A DNA stretch of 50,945 nucleotides from JAEEJA01 sp036343175 (GTDB lineage Bacteria; Bacillota; Clostridia; Lachnospirales; Lachnospiraceae): positions 1 through 50,945 of the forward strand of contig JAZASR010000013.1 in assembly GCA_036343175.1 (NCBI GenBank), read 5' to 3'. The translations under genes and the position numbers were made by a program. The notes below the pieces were generated by a model. That model saw only the letters and a list, made by a program, of their open reading frames with translations, did no database searches and had not been told where the DNA came from. Shown here in pieces: positions 23,554-32,492 of the stretch (within the stretch, counting starts at the first letter, position 1; the number at the start of each line of letters is the position of its first letter).

Positions 23554-25836
23554 ATGGACTCAGAAAAAACCACCATCGTTTCGGGCATAGTCGGCATGGG
23601 AGCTCTCCTGGCCGAATTCATATTTCATAAGGAGCTCTCAGAACAGACAGGCGGTCTGGTATTTGCCACCATCCTTGCAGTCATAATACTGGTATGTGTA
23701 TATCTGACCATTGACGGCATATTGAAGCTCATTAAGGAAAAGGCGCAGGCAGAAGAAGACAGGCAGATAAAGCTTGCAAATAAGTTCTGTACCATCCTTC
23801 AGAATGAGATCAAAGAAGAGATAAAGATCCAGAAGGCCATTTATGTAAACTTAAAGAACGTAAAGGATATGATGGGTGAGGATCACGACAGCACCGTTGA
23901 ACAGGCTCTTACAGAGGTCAAGAAGCAGGAGAGCGTTATCAATGCGGCCAAGATCATGGTCAAGTATTCCAATCAGAACAGCCAGGAGATCAGGAATATG
24001 CTTTCGGGCATCACAGATATTCTTAAGGAAATTAATGAAACTTCTCCTGTTAAGACTGTAATAACTGAAGTTCATACTAAAGATGCATCCTATGAAGAAG
24101 CAGGGCAGGCATCGGAAGATTCTGAAGAAGCAAGGGCTGCAGCTCTGAAGGCAGCACGTCAGGCTGCTGAGCGTAAGAAGAGAAGAGCAGCTGCCGCAAA
24201 GGCCGCCCAGGCAAGAAGACAGAGAAGCGCCGGCGGATCTGCCATAGCAAGGCTTTCAGCACATACAACTACTGAGAAAGATGAAGATGACAATAAGGAA
24301 AAGGCAGCAGAAGAGGCAAGAAAAGCAAAGGATACCGCAGAGGATTCATTGGATGTGCTTGCATCAGCAGTAAGCCATGCAGCAGAGGCTATAAAGGCTG
24401 CAGATGCAAAGTCTGAAAGCAGTCTTCATAAGGCAAATGCAGCTGCAAGCACGAAAATAGAACTGGATAATACAGATAAAGAAAAGAAGGCTCCGGAAGT
24501 TAAGACAGAGAAGTCAGAGAAAACTGCAGAAGTTAAGACAGAGAAGTCAGAGAAAACTTCAGATGATAAGAAAGATAAAATAGCAGCAGATAAGGAAGAA
24601 AAGCAGGATACTTTAGCCGGAGACAGCTCTGATAAAGAAGGTAATAATGGCAGTCCGGCAGCTGATGATGCTGCTGCAAAAGTACCTGCAGAAGATGATC
24701 CGGCTTTAAATGGCAATGCTGCCTCCGATACGGCTGCAGCAAATGCTGATGCCTACAATGACAGTAAAGAAAAAAAGTCAGATAGGGCAGAAGATAAAAC
24801 CAATAATAAAAATGCGGCAGATGCCGATACAGATGGGCCTGACCAAGAAATATCCGGAACTGCAGTAAATAATGAAAGCGCAGAGGAAAAGCCGGATCTG
24901 TTTGACTTTACCCCGATTGATACAGCAGCTGTTGAAAAGAAAGGTAATGCCGATACAAAAAAACAGGATGTGGAAAATAGGGATCAGCCTGTCACTGCTG
25001 AGGAGAGTGCAGAAAAGGAGCTTTCCACAGTTATTGCGGAGAAGGAGCATTCCTCAGATAGTGCAGAAAAAGGACATTCCGCGGATAGTGCAGAAAAGAC
25101 AGATACAGCTTCAGATAAGAAACCTGAAAAAGATGACCAGGCAAATGAGGAGATCAAAGCAGCTAAGAATAAGAAAGATGAGAGGTCTGCTTCAGATCCG
25201 GCAAAGGCTCCGGCAAAAGCCGCGCCTGTAAGTTCAGCTGATATTAATAAGGCTTTGAAGATAGAAGTCAAGTCAGATAAATCAGATACAAAAAAGAGCG
25301 GCAGAGCTGATAATAAGAAGAATGCAGGAAGAAATGCTGAAAAGCCTGGCAAGCCAACTCCAAAGGCTACAGACCGTTTAAGTCTCAAGGGTAAAAAGAC
25401 CAATAAAGATAGTAACGACAATTCAGAAAAAAAGAATGATGTCAGGAAGTCGGCCAATAATAAGAAGGCAGCTGACAAAACGGGAGCTGACAAGGCTGAA
25501 AAACCTGTAGATTCAGATATTGCTAAGGATACACTTGAAAAGGTAGACAGCTTTGAGATCGCTAAAGAACTGAATGACGTTTCCAATGCCGTTGATGAAG
25601 AGGAAGAAGAGCGTGACGCCAGAAATGCAGAGGCAAAAAAGACTGAAGTAAGTTCAGATGATGAAGCAGAGCTTGATAAGAGTCTTGAGAGCTTTCTTAA
25701 AATGGCCGACAGTGACACCGATATAATGGATGATGGTAAAGACATCACGGAGAAGACGGCTGTAGATGACGGCAAAGCTCTGAATGCCGATCTTTCAGCA
25801 GAAGATATTGCAAAGCTCTTTGCAAGCATCAAGTAA
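23554..25836 (+). CDS. Membrane-anchored protein with long disordered Lys/Glu/Ala tail, unknown
   Basis: 760 residues, not recognised. Two hydrophobic segments (about 6-25 and 33-57) form an N-terminal hairpin anchor. A helical, probably coiled-coil region follows (about 58-165), then a basic Ala/Lys/Arg helix (about 190-235). The remaining 500 residues are charged low complexity, with internal duplications such as EVKTEKSEKTA/S and repeated 'SAEKxHSxDSAEK'. The protein ends in the compact motif DLSAEDIAKLFASIK, which recalls the short 'LSQDEIDALL' helices used as docking peptides; that likeness is weak. The start has GAGG upstream. A good terminator follows, so it is separate from the DUF4430 gene. 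Confidence 0.75.
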   Translation: MDSEKTTIVSGIVGMGALLAEFIFHKELSEQTGGLVFATILAVIILVCVYLTIDGILKLIKEKAQAEEDRQIKLANKFCTILQNEIKEEIKIQKAIYVNLKNVKDMMGEDHDSTVEQALTEVKKQESVINAAKIMVKYSNQNSQEIRNMLSGITDILKEINETSPVKTVITEVHTKDASYEEAGQASEDSEEARAAALKAARQAAERKKRRAAAAKAAQARRQRSAGGSAIARLSAHTTTEKDEDDNKEKAAEEARKAKDTAEDSLDVLASAVSHAAEAIKAADAKSESSLHKANAAASTKIELDNTDKEKKAPEVKTEKSEKTAEVKTEKSEKTSDDKKDKIAADKEEKQDTLAGDSSDKEGNNGSPAADDAAAKVPAEDDPALNGNAASDTAAANADAYNDSKEKKSDRAEDKTNNKNAADADTDGPDQEISGTAVNNESAEEKPDLFDFTPIDTAAVEKKGNADTKKQDVENRDQPVTAEESAEKELSTVIAEKEHSSDSAEKGHSADSAEKTDTASDKKPEKDDQANEEIKAAKNKKDERSASDPAKAPAKAAPVSSADINKALKIEVKSDKSDTKKSGRADNKKNAGRNAEKPGKPTPKATDRLSLKGKKTNKDSNDNSEKKNDVRKSANNKKAADKTGADKAEKPVDSDIAKDTLEKVDSFEIAKELNDVSNAVDEEEEERDARNAEAKKTEVSSDDEAELDKSLESFLKMADSDTDIMDDGKDITEKTAVDDGKALNADLSAEDIAKLFASIK

Positions 25837-25920
25837 TTATATAAAAAATGGCAAAAGGCTTATAGATACCTGAAAAATACACGGATGCATGAATGTATAG
25901 ATGCTGATAAAGTTAGCAGG

Positions 25921-25960
25921 AAAAGGGTCATTTGATTAAATGGCCCTTTTATATTTTAGA
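25921..25960 (+). terminator. Terminator between the long membrane protein gene and the DUF4430 gene
   Basis: AAAAGGGTCATTT pairs with AAATGGCCCTTTT (13 pairs, one G-U) around GATT and runs into TATATTTTA. The AAGGAGG of the next gene begins just after it, so it may also act as an attenuator for that gene. Confidence 0.8.
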
Positions 25961-25973
25961 AAGGAGGCAGGGT

Positions 25974-27215
25974 ATGCCATCGAAGTGGAAAAAATTCAGA
26001 AAATATGTGATCATCGGCATACTCTGCCTGGCTGCCTTATTTGCCATTAAAAATGTCCGTGTTACAAGCGTAAAGACTCATGAAAAAGAGCAGACTGCAT
26101 TAAATCAAGGCCTTGGAGATGACGGCATAAAGATTAATGGTACTGTCGGGAATAATGTATTTAATTTTCCTGAAGGTGGAGGCAGCGCTTATATTGAAGA
26201 CGGGCAGCAGACGGATTCCGGCAGAGAAAGCAATGTTAAAGCAGAAGACAAGGGTAAAGCAGAAGACAAGGATGCAGCGGAAGATAAGGTCACAACAGAA
26301 GATAAAGATGGAGCAGAAGATAATGGCCTAACATTTGACCGTGCTTCGCAGGGTGGTAAATCTGCGGATAAAGCCTCTGACAGGGATAGTGATAAGATCT
26401 CCCCCAAAAATAATGATAACGATATTTCTGGTAAGTCAGATGGTATTTCAAAAAACGGAGAAAAGGCAGCTGATAAAAGGCGCCATAACAACGGGCATAC
26501 TAATAGCGAAGGCAGCTCCGGCAGAAATACAAAAGGCAGTCCGGATGACATAATAGATGTAATAAATGGAAACTCAGAGGGGCAGTCAGAGGAAAAAGCA
26601 GTCGGGCAGTCAGCAGGGAATACGGTTGGCCAGTCAGAGGGAAAAGCAGGCGAGCAGTCTGCAGGCAGCACAGATGTGCAGTCACAAGCAAATGCAGATG
26701 CTCATAGCTCTGCAGCCGGTCAAAGTACAGTCGTGGAAAACCCGGAGAATAAGAGCCAGGCGGCAGAAAACAAGTCAGGATTCGCTCACCAGGATACAGG
26801 TTCAGGCAAAGATGGAGAAGCTGCAGCAAAGGAAGTAAACTGTACTATTACCATTACGTGTACAAAGATCTCTTCCCGACAGGACCTTGTCCCTGAAGGC
26901 GTCAGAAAGTATGTCCCTGATTCCGGCGTAATACTGGCAAATACGAGTGTAACCGCTGAGAGCTCTAAGACAGTCTATGACGTTCTGAATGCAGTCTGTA
27001 AGGCGGCAGGAATAGCTGTAGACGCGACATTCAGTCCGACCTATAATACATTTTATGTACGCGGCATCAATCACATCTATGAGAAGGCTGCAGGCGGGAC
27101 CTCAGGCTGGATGTATTCAGTAAATGGCAGGGCGCCTATGGTCGGCGCCAGCGCCTGTAAGGTCAAAGAAGGCGATGCCATCGAATGGTGGTACACCATA
27201 CCGGCTGATGCCTGA
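25974..27215 (+). CDS. Exported DUF4430 (transcobalamin C-terminal-like) protein
   Basis: 413 residues. A single N-terminal membrane segment (about 11-25) is followed by about 250 residues of low complexity with two repeat tracts: 'KAEDKDAAEDK' units, and 'GQSEGKAGEQSAG' units. A C-terminal DUF4430 domain ends the protein (about 290-413): VYDVLNAVCKAAGI, FYVRGINHIYEK, SGWMYSVNGRAP and KEGDAIEWWYT are the family's diagnostic elements. DUF4430 is related to the C-terminal beta domain of transcobalamin and intrinsic factor. The gene stands directly before an ECF transporter, so a surface ligand-presenting role is likely, with cobalamin the best guess. No lipobox is seen. AAGGAGG sets the ATG at 25974; the in-frame ATG at 25932 lies inside the terminator. 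Confidence 0.85.
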   Translation: MPSKWKKFRKYVIIGILCLAALFAIKNVRVTSVKTHEKEQTALNQGLGDDGIKINGTVGNNVFNFPEGGGSAYIEDGQQTDSGRESNVKAEDKGKAEDKDAAEDKVTTEDKDGAEDNGLTFDRASQGGKSADKASDRDSDKISPKNNDNDISGKSDGISKNGEKAADKRRHNNGHTNSEGSSGRNTKGSPDDIIDVINGNSEGQSEEKAVGQSAGNTVGQSEGKAGEQSAGSTDVQSQANADAHSSAAGQSTVVENPENKSQAAENKSGFAHQDTGSGKDGEAAAKEVNCTITITCTKISSRQDLVPEGVRKYVPDSGVILANTSVTAESSKTVYDVLNAVCKAAGIAVDATFSPTYNTFYVRGINHIYEKAAGGTSGWMYSVNGRAPMVGASACKVKEGDAIEWWYTIPADA

Positions 27216-27384
27216 GCAAAAAAAGCGTTCATTGCAATCACTAAGGCAGTAAAAAGTGACATAAGAATCTGGCTGAATTTGTTAATTCAGGGTATATTAT
27301 TCTAATTATCTGAGATAAAAAATCTATATACTGGCTGGGATACTAAAGAAAAAGCAGGCTGCATAGAAAGAACAGGAAAATGGC

Positions 27385-28287
27385 ATGAAAAGAAAAACAA
27401 AGATGATATTCAGTGATTTCCACCCGTTCGTTTGCCTGCTCTTTATCGTCCTCGTTCTGACCTTTACATTCGCCTCTATTAACCCTCAGACGGCACTTAT
27501 CTCATTCATCCTGGCCTATCTGACAGTGGTAAGGCTCTACGGCTTAAAAGTCACAAAACAGCTCTTATTTCTGGCAATACCGGTCATAATATTTGCGGTA
27601 TTCATCATCCCTTTATTTTCACACAATGGCGTGACGCCAATTTTTTATATCAATAACATGGCTGTTACGGTCGAGACCATAATATTCGGCCTTGTGGCAG
27701 GCTGTATACTCATGGCGGTCATCATGTGGTTCTACGCGGCGAGGATCTTTTTCGACGATGAAAAGTTCCTCTACCTTACATCACGAATCTTTCCGACAAT
27801 AGCAATGCTCATATCTATAGCATTCCGTATGATACCTCTTTTTGTCCGCAGATACCGGATGGTCTCGGAAGCCCAGCAGGGCCTGGGCCGGCGAAGGCAT
27901 GAGATGAATTTTACAAAAAAGATTTCATTCTTTATGAAAAAGATCTCGATCCTTATATCCTGGTCTCTTGAAAAGTCGATAAATACGACCATTTCAATGG
28001 AGTCGAGGGGCTACGGCAGCGGCAGAAGGACATATTTTCATTTGTTCAGATTCAGAAGGCGGGATCTGGGAGCTATGGTATGGATGTGCATCCTGTCAGC
28101 ATATCCCTTCATTATGGAATTTAAGGGGTCATTCAAATGCAGCTTCTTCCCGGAAATGCATTGGGCACGGGTTGACCTGCCGCATATCATGGCCCTGATA
28201 ATGATAGCACTCGTATGCGCTTTCCCGTTTATTGCCCAAATGGCGGACAGGCTGGTGCTTTTCGCTGACAGCAGAGTGGATAAATGA
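27385..28287 (+). CDS. ecfT: ECF transporter T component (EcfT)
   Basis: A 300-residue membrane protein, the energy-coupling scaffold that joins the S component to the two ATPases. It has about five membrane spans. In the cytosolic helices, EAQQGLGRRRHE and SMESRGYGSGRRTY supply the arginine-containing coupling motifs (the second corresponds to the usual 'A-R-G'). It starts behind a short AGGA site and is followed after 49 bases by the fused ATPase gene. Together with the next two genes it makes a complete dedicated ECF importer. Confidence 0.88.
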   Translation: MKRKTKMIFSDFHPFVCLLFIVLVLTFTFASINPQTALISFILAYLTVVRLYGLKVTKQLLFLAIPVIIFAVFIIPLFSHNGVTPIFYINNMAVTVETIIFGLVAGCILMAVIMWFYAARIFFDDEKFLYLTSRIFPTIAMLISIAFRMIPLFVRRYRMVSEAQQGLGRRRHEMNFTKKISFFMKKISILISWSLEKSINTTISMESRGYGSGRRTYFHLFRFRRRDLGAMVWMCILSAYPFIMEFKGSFKCSFFPEMHWARVDLPHIMALIMIALVCAFPFIAQMADRLVLFADSRVDK

Positions 28288-28336
28288 TTAATTTCATTGT
28301 ATAAATAATTTCAGACTTCACAAAATGGAGACTCGT

Positions 28337-30322
28337 ATGGATAAGAATCGGATTCATGATAAACAATACAATATTTCGGTCATGGATGAGAAAGTGAATT
28401 TGAAGGATGCCGATATCAGGGGTGCTTATTTTAATGATAAGCATTTCAGGGACACTGCTATCAATGATGGACATTTCAGTGGCACTGATATGTATGACGA
28501 TCACACGCCGCTCCTTAAATTTGACAGAGTATCCTTCCGCTATCCGGGCACCGGGAAACAAGCCATCGAGGATATCTCATTTACTGTTGAGCCTCAGGAA
28601 TTCGTGGTCATCTGCGGACAGTCAGGCTGCGGCAAGTCTACCCTCCTTGCCCACATGAAGAAGAACCAGATACCATTCGGCAAGGGTTCGGGGCAGATGT
28701 ACTTTAAAGGGACTCCGATCGAGGAGCTTGCTGACAGAGAGTCGGCAGCAGAAATCGGCTTTGTCCGTCAGGATTTCGAAGGTCAGACAGTAGCCGATAA
28801 AGTCTATCACGAGCTTGCTTTCGGTCTGGAAAGCATCGGTGTGCCTCTGGTTGAAATGAGAAAGAGGATAGCCGAGACTGCTCTTTATTTTGGACTTGAA
28901 AAAAACTTTCGAAGAGAGACAGATACCCTTTCAGGCGGTGAGAAGCAGCTTCTAGCTCTCTGTTCGGTAATGGTCATGAGACCTGAACTGTTGGTCCTTG
29001 ATGAGCCGACCAATCAGCTGGATCCTGCTGCGGCAGAGAGCTTCATAAACAGCATAGTCCGTATCAACCGTGAATTCTCTACCACGATCGTGATATCGGA
29101 GCAGAGGCTTGGCCTTGTGCTTCCTTACGCGGATAAGGTCATAATGATGCATCAGGGAAGGATATTTAAGGTGGTAAGACCTGATCAGATACCACAGGCG
29201 GTATATGACTTCAAAGAAAAGTTTGGAATAGAATATCCGGCAGCATCGGCATTGCCGGTTGCGACGCAGATCTATATCGGGACGCATGAGGCATCTGCAA
29301 AGGGAGCAGTAAAGAATATAGAGAATCACCAGTCTGATAAAAGCATTGACAATGCCGTGGAAGGCAATGGCAGCTGCTATTACCAGGATCCTGAAAGCTG
29401 TGGCAGTGCCGGAACAGGCAATGTCAGCGGTCGGCATCATGATAATAAAGTCCCGCTCACTGTGCGCGATGGAAGAGAATACATAAGAAGAATAACGGAA
29501 AACAAGGCATTACATGGCAGGGCGAATGAGGATAAAGCGGCGGTTTCAGTATCTTCTCCGATCCTCACCGCTTCAGATATTGAATATTCTTACTCATCTG
29601 CAGAGCCTGTTCTTCGCAGCGTGTCACTTAAAGTGCCGGAAAAGTCTGTATTTTCAATACTTGGAGGTAATGGTTCCGGAAAGACGACACTTCTTAAAGT
29701 ACTCGCCGGTATTTATAAGCCCGTCAGAGGAAAGGTGCGCTGTAAATATAAGAACGCTTACCTGAGTCAGGATCCGCTTGCAATCTTTACTGAGATTAGT
29801 GTCGAGGATGAGCTTGCTGAGAGCCTTAAGCCTTATGAAAAGGATGACAAGACTTATACTGACGAAGAGATCAGGCAGAAAGTAAACGAAATGCTTATAA
29901 AGCTGAAACTAAACCCGCTCAGGAAAATGCATCCATATGACCTTTCAGGCGGCGAGGCACAGCGGCTTGCCATTGGAAAGATACTTTTGAGAGATCCGGA
30001 TCTGCTGCTTCTTGATGAACCGTCCAAAGGCCTTGACGCCTCTTTCAAGAAGGAGCTTTCAGAGGTATTACAGCAATTAAAGGGCGATGGCAAGACCATT
30101 ATAATGGTCTCGCACGACCTGGACTTTGTCGCTGAGAATTCAGACTACTCTGCCCTGCTCTTTGATGGGGAGATACAGATGGTCTCAGACACCGCCTCAT
30201 TTTTCAAAGGAAATCTGTATCTGTCTACGGATGCCAGAAGGATCTGTCATGACTATCTGCCTGATGTCATCACGACCGGGCAGGCGGTAGAAGCCGTAAA
30301 TGCTCTCATGGTATCAATATAA
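28337..30322 (+). CDS. Fused ECF transporter ATPases (EcfA-EcfA')
   Basis: 661 residues with two complete ABC ATPase domains. Domain 1 (about 60-290) has GQSGCGKS, LSGGEKQ and LLVLDEPT. Domain 2 (about 395-640) has GGNGSGKT, LSGGEAQR and LLLLDEPS. A polar linker of about 90 residues joins them. The first 59 residues precede the first domain and are unusual: residues 20-54 read as seven successive five-residue units (VNLKD, ADIRG, AYFND, KHFRD, TAIND, GHFSG, TDMYD), like pentapeptide repeats. The ATG at 28337 has GGAG upstream; the ATG at 28325 has none. Fusion of the two ATPases is known in ECF systems; the N-terminal tail is not typical. Confidence 0.92.
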   Translation: MDKNRIHDKQYNISVMDEKVNLKDADIRGAYFNDKHFRDTAINDGHFSGTDMYDDHTPLLKFDRVSFRYPGTGKQAIEDISFTVEPQEFVVICGQSGCGKSTLLAHMKKNQIPFGKGSGQMYFKGTPIEELADRESAAEIGFVRQDFEGQTVADKVYHELAFGLESIGVPLVEMRKRIAETALYFGLEKNFRRETDTLSGGEKQLLALCSVMVMRPELLVLDEPTNQLDPAAAESFINSIVRINREFSTTIVISEQRLGLVLPYADKVIMMHQGRIFKVVRPDQIPQAVYDFKEKFGIEYPAASALPVATQIYIGTHEASAKGAVKNIENHQSDKSIDNAVEGNGSCYYQDPESCGSAGTGNVSGRHHDNKVPLTVRDGREYIRRITENKALHGRANEDKAAVSVSSPILTASDIEYSYSSAEPVLRSVSLKVPEKSVFSILGGNGSGKTTLLKVLAGIYKPVRGKVRCKYKNAYLSQDPLAIFTEISVEDELAESLKPYEKDDKTYTDEEIRQKVNEMLIKLKLNPLRKMHPYDLSGGEAQRLAIGKILLRDPDLLLLDEPSKGLDASFKKELSEVLQQLKGDGKTIIMVSHDLDFVAENSDYSALLFDGEIQMVSDTASFFKGNLYLSTDARRICHDYLPDVITTGQAVEAVNALMVSI

Positions 30323-30505
30323 GGGAGTGAAAACATTGGCGGTTTATGCATTAAATGGCATTTTGTTCTCTATATAAGGATATAAAAATATTTTTTATAT
30401 AACATTTGAATGTGGGCTTTCGACTCTTAACATTAAAAAGACTGGCCGTTCAGATAATTTTATTGTTATCGATCTGCATAATTACAAGAAAGGAGGAACA
30501 GGAAG

Positions 30506-31567
30506 ATGAAGGCGGAAATAAGAAATGAAAACGAATCAGATTTTAAAGCGCCATCGACTAAGAAAACTGATACCACTGCACCTTTATCATCTTCCCGCCG
30601 CTCCTTCGACGAAGAAAAGATTGCTTCCATGATCAGGCGTGAGAGGATAGTATCCGCTCTGGTGATAATCCTGCTGGTTCCGGCAATACTGCTTATTTCC
30701 TTAAGTATGAACATGCAACATTACATAGTCATGAGCTTTATAATTCTTGCGGCGGTGATGCTGCCATTCTTCGTACTGTTCGAAGCAAGAAGGCCAAAGG
30801 CCCGTGACGTGGTGCTTATCGCGGTCATGACCGCCATTACGGCAGCGGCAAATACCATTTGTACCCATAGCTTCCCGGTTCACGCCGGTACGGCTATGGT
30901 AGTGATAACCGGTATTTCACTTGGACCTGAGGCAGGCTTTCTTACAGGTGCTCTTGGCCGCCTCATCTGCAATATTTTTGACGGACAGGGACCGTGGACC
31001 CCATGGCAGATGACATCCTGGGGCATAGAGGGATTCCTTGCAGGACTGTGCTTCAACAGGGTCGACATAAAGGCCGGTTCCATCTTCGACCAGACGACAC
31101 AGAAGAAATCCACGTCTTTAAAAATCATTGCAGGGCCTGTAATCATGATAATAGGAGCTGAGCTTGCAACTTACCTTGTTTTCATCATAACAGGCGGAGG
31201 GCATTCGTCTTCCATACGCGAATTCTTTGGCATCCGGACCTACTTAAGCGGCCTCATCGGACTCATGCTTGGCCTCATAGTCCAGCATAAGAAGCTTCCG
31301 GCTGATTCCATCACCATGACCGCCTTCACTATTGTAATAACATTCGTAATATACGGCGGCATCATGAACTTTTCCAACATGCTGATGCAGAACATTCTTG
31401 ACCCTGAAAATACTGCCATATCCCTTAAGACCTTAAGGGCAGTCTACTTTACAGGTGCCCCTTACGATATCCAGCACGCCCTTGGTGCCGGAGCCTGTAT
31501 CTTCATCTTCGGAGAACCTATGATAAAGAAACTTGAGAGGGTGAAGATAAAGTTTGGGATCCTGTAA
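30506..31567 (+). CDS. ECF transporter S component, probable cobalamin type
   Basis: 353 residues. A polar N-terminal tail of about 50 residues is followed by two membrane spans (about 50-90) and then the S-component core of about six spans. Recognisable are THSFPVHAGTAMVV, GPEAGFLTGALGRLICNIFDGQGPWTPWQM and a C-terminal YDIQHALG. The GPWTPWQM wording is typical of a vitamin S-component group that includes CbrT-like cobalamin proteins, but ligand assignment is inference. AAAGGAGG sets the start. Its partners EcfT and EcfA-A' lie directly upstream. Confidence 0.82.
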   Translation: MKAEIRNENESDFKAPSTKKTDTTAPLSSSRRSFDEEKIASMIRRERIVSALVIILLVPAILLISLSMNMQHYIVMSFIILAAVMLPFFVLFEARRPKARDVVLIAVMTAITAAANTICTHSFPVHAGTAMVVITGISLGPEAGFLTGALGRLICNIFDGQGPWTPWQMTSWGIEGFLAGLCFNRVDIKAGSIFDQTTQKKSTSLKIIAGPVIMIIGAELATYLVFIITGGGHSSSIREFFGIRTYLSGLIGLMLGLIVQHKKLPADSITMTAFTIVITFVIYGGIMNFSNMLMQNILDPENTAISLKTLRAVYFTGAPYDIQHALGAGACIFIFGEPMIKKLERVKIKFGIL

Positions 31568-31573
31568 ACTGTA

Positions 31574-31662
31574 GATTAAGTGATTTATGTATATGATAAT
31601 CCGCTTAATCTCACTATTTTTAGTAGATTAAGCGATTTATCCATATGATATTCAGCTTAATC
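31574..31662. repeat. Two tandem 52-base units with internal inverted repeats
   Basis: The unit GTAGATTAAG(C/T)GATTTAT...GCTTAATC occurs twice, 52 bases apart, after the S-component stop. In each, GATTAAG pairs with CTTAATC (31574-31580 with 31604-31610; 31626-31632 with 31656-31662), so each copy forms a hairpin. Confidence 0.75.
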
Positions 31663-31731
31663 TTCATCTATGTGATATTATGTCTTTAGAAAGAAAGTAC
31701 GTGGAAAGTAAGCAGAAAGGGGGAGACCTTT

Positions 31732-32319
31732 ATGGAATCATACAGTAATTCCGCAGAAAATAAAGCTATAGCACCCGTAGACATTCAGAAAGAGTGCAGC
31801 AGTTACCTGACAGGAGCAAAAAATGAAAGCCGTGAAGATACCCGTCCGGTCAAGAAGATAAGCGATTCGATCACAGAGACGTCCCGCATAGTTGAACACA
31901 ATGATATCAATGCCGAGAACAGGCTCTTTGGCGGCAGGCTCATGGAATGGATAGACGAAGCTGCAAGTCTCACTGCTATCCGCCATTCTGAATGTCGCAT
32001 AACTACGGCTTCTATCGACAACCTTGAATTCAAGCAGGGAGCCTACCTTGGCAATATCATTGTGATAAGGGCAAAGATCACCCATGTTGGCCGCACCTCT
32101 ATGGAGATAAGGGTCGACAGCTACCGTGAGGATAAGGAGACAGGTCTCCGCCATCCCATAAACCGCGCCTATCTTGTCGTTGTATGCATCGATGACGAGG
32201 GTCATCCAAAGGAAGTCCCATACCGTGTTGTGCCTGAGACTGTAAGCGAAGAGGCCGAGTGGGAAGGGGCACTGAAGAGGCTCAAATACAGAAAAAAACG
32301 TATAAAAGAAGGATTCTGA
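31732..32319 (+). CDS. Acyl-CoA thioesterase (hotdog fold)
   Basis: A 195-residue protein. After a polar N-terminal tail of about 55 residues, a hotdog domain carries NRLFGGRLMEWIDEAASLTAIRH, the helix with conserved N and D of the YciA/ACOT group. DNLEFKQGAYLGNIIVIRAKITHVGRTSMEI follows, the long central strand pair. It probably hydrolyses acyl-CoA to acid and CoA. The preference is not visible. AAGGGGGAG precedes the start. It is downstream of the ECF genes but separated by hairpin repeats. Confidence 0.85.
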   Translation: MESYSNSAENKAIAPVDIQKECSSYLTGAKNESREDTRPVKKISDSITETSRIVEHNDINAENRLFGGRLMEWIDEAASLTAIRHSECRITTASIDNLEFKQGAYLGNIIVIRAKITHVGRTSMEIRVDSYREDKETGLRHPINRAYLVVVCIDDEGHPKEVPYRVVPETVSEEAEWEGALKRLKYRKKRIKEGF

Positions 32320-32423
32320 AGCTGCATAATCAAAATCGGCATTGACATATATCAATGCCATTTTTTTGACTCGCCAAGGTTAAATGGCCAGGAAAATCAT
32401 TTTACATCCCTTAATTGATTTCG

Positions 32424-32453
32424 TTAATTTATCTTTATAATTTGTAGTATAAT
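32424..32453 (+). promoter_or_regulatory. Weak promoter candidate for the EAL gene
   Basis: TTAATT (32424-32429), an 18-base spacer and a perfect TATAAT (32448-32453), 39 bases before the EAL gene start. The -35 is poor. Confidence 0.4.
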
Positions 32454-32492
32454 ATAGGGTGTAACTGCAGTATAGTTTTCAAGGAGCAACCC

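Noticed and set aside
24984..25832. 282-codon minus-strand ORF opposite the disordered membrane protein
   Set aside because: Serine/leucine-rich mirror of the Lys/Glu/Asp/Ala-rich coding strand with no ribosome site; a composition artefact.
31738..32361. 207-codon minus-strand ORF opposite the thioesterase gene
   Set aside because: The plus-strand protein is a clear hotdog enzyme; the antisense product has no family features.
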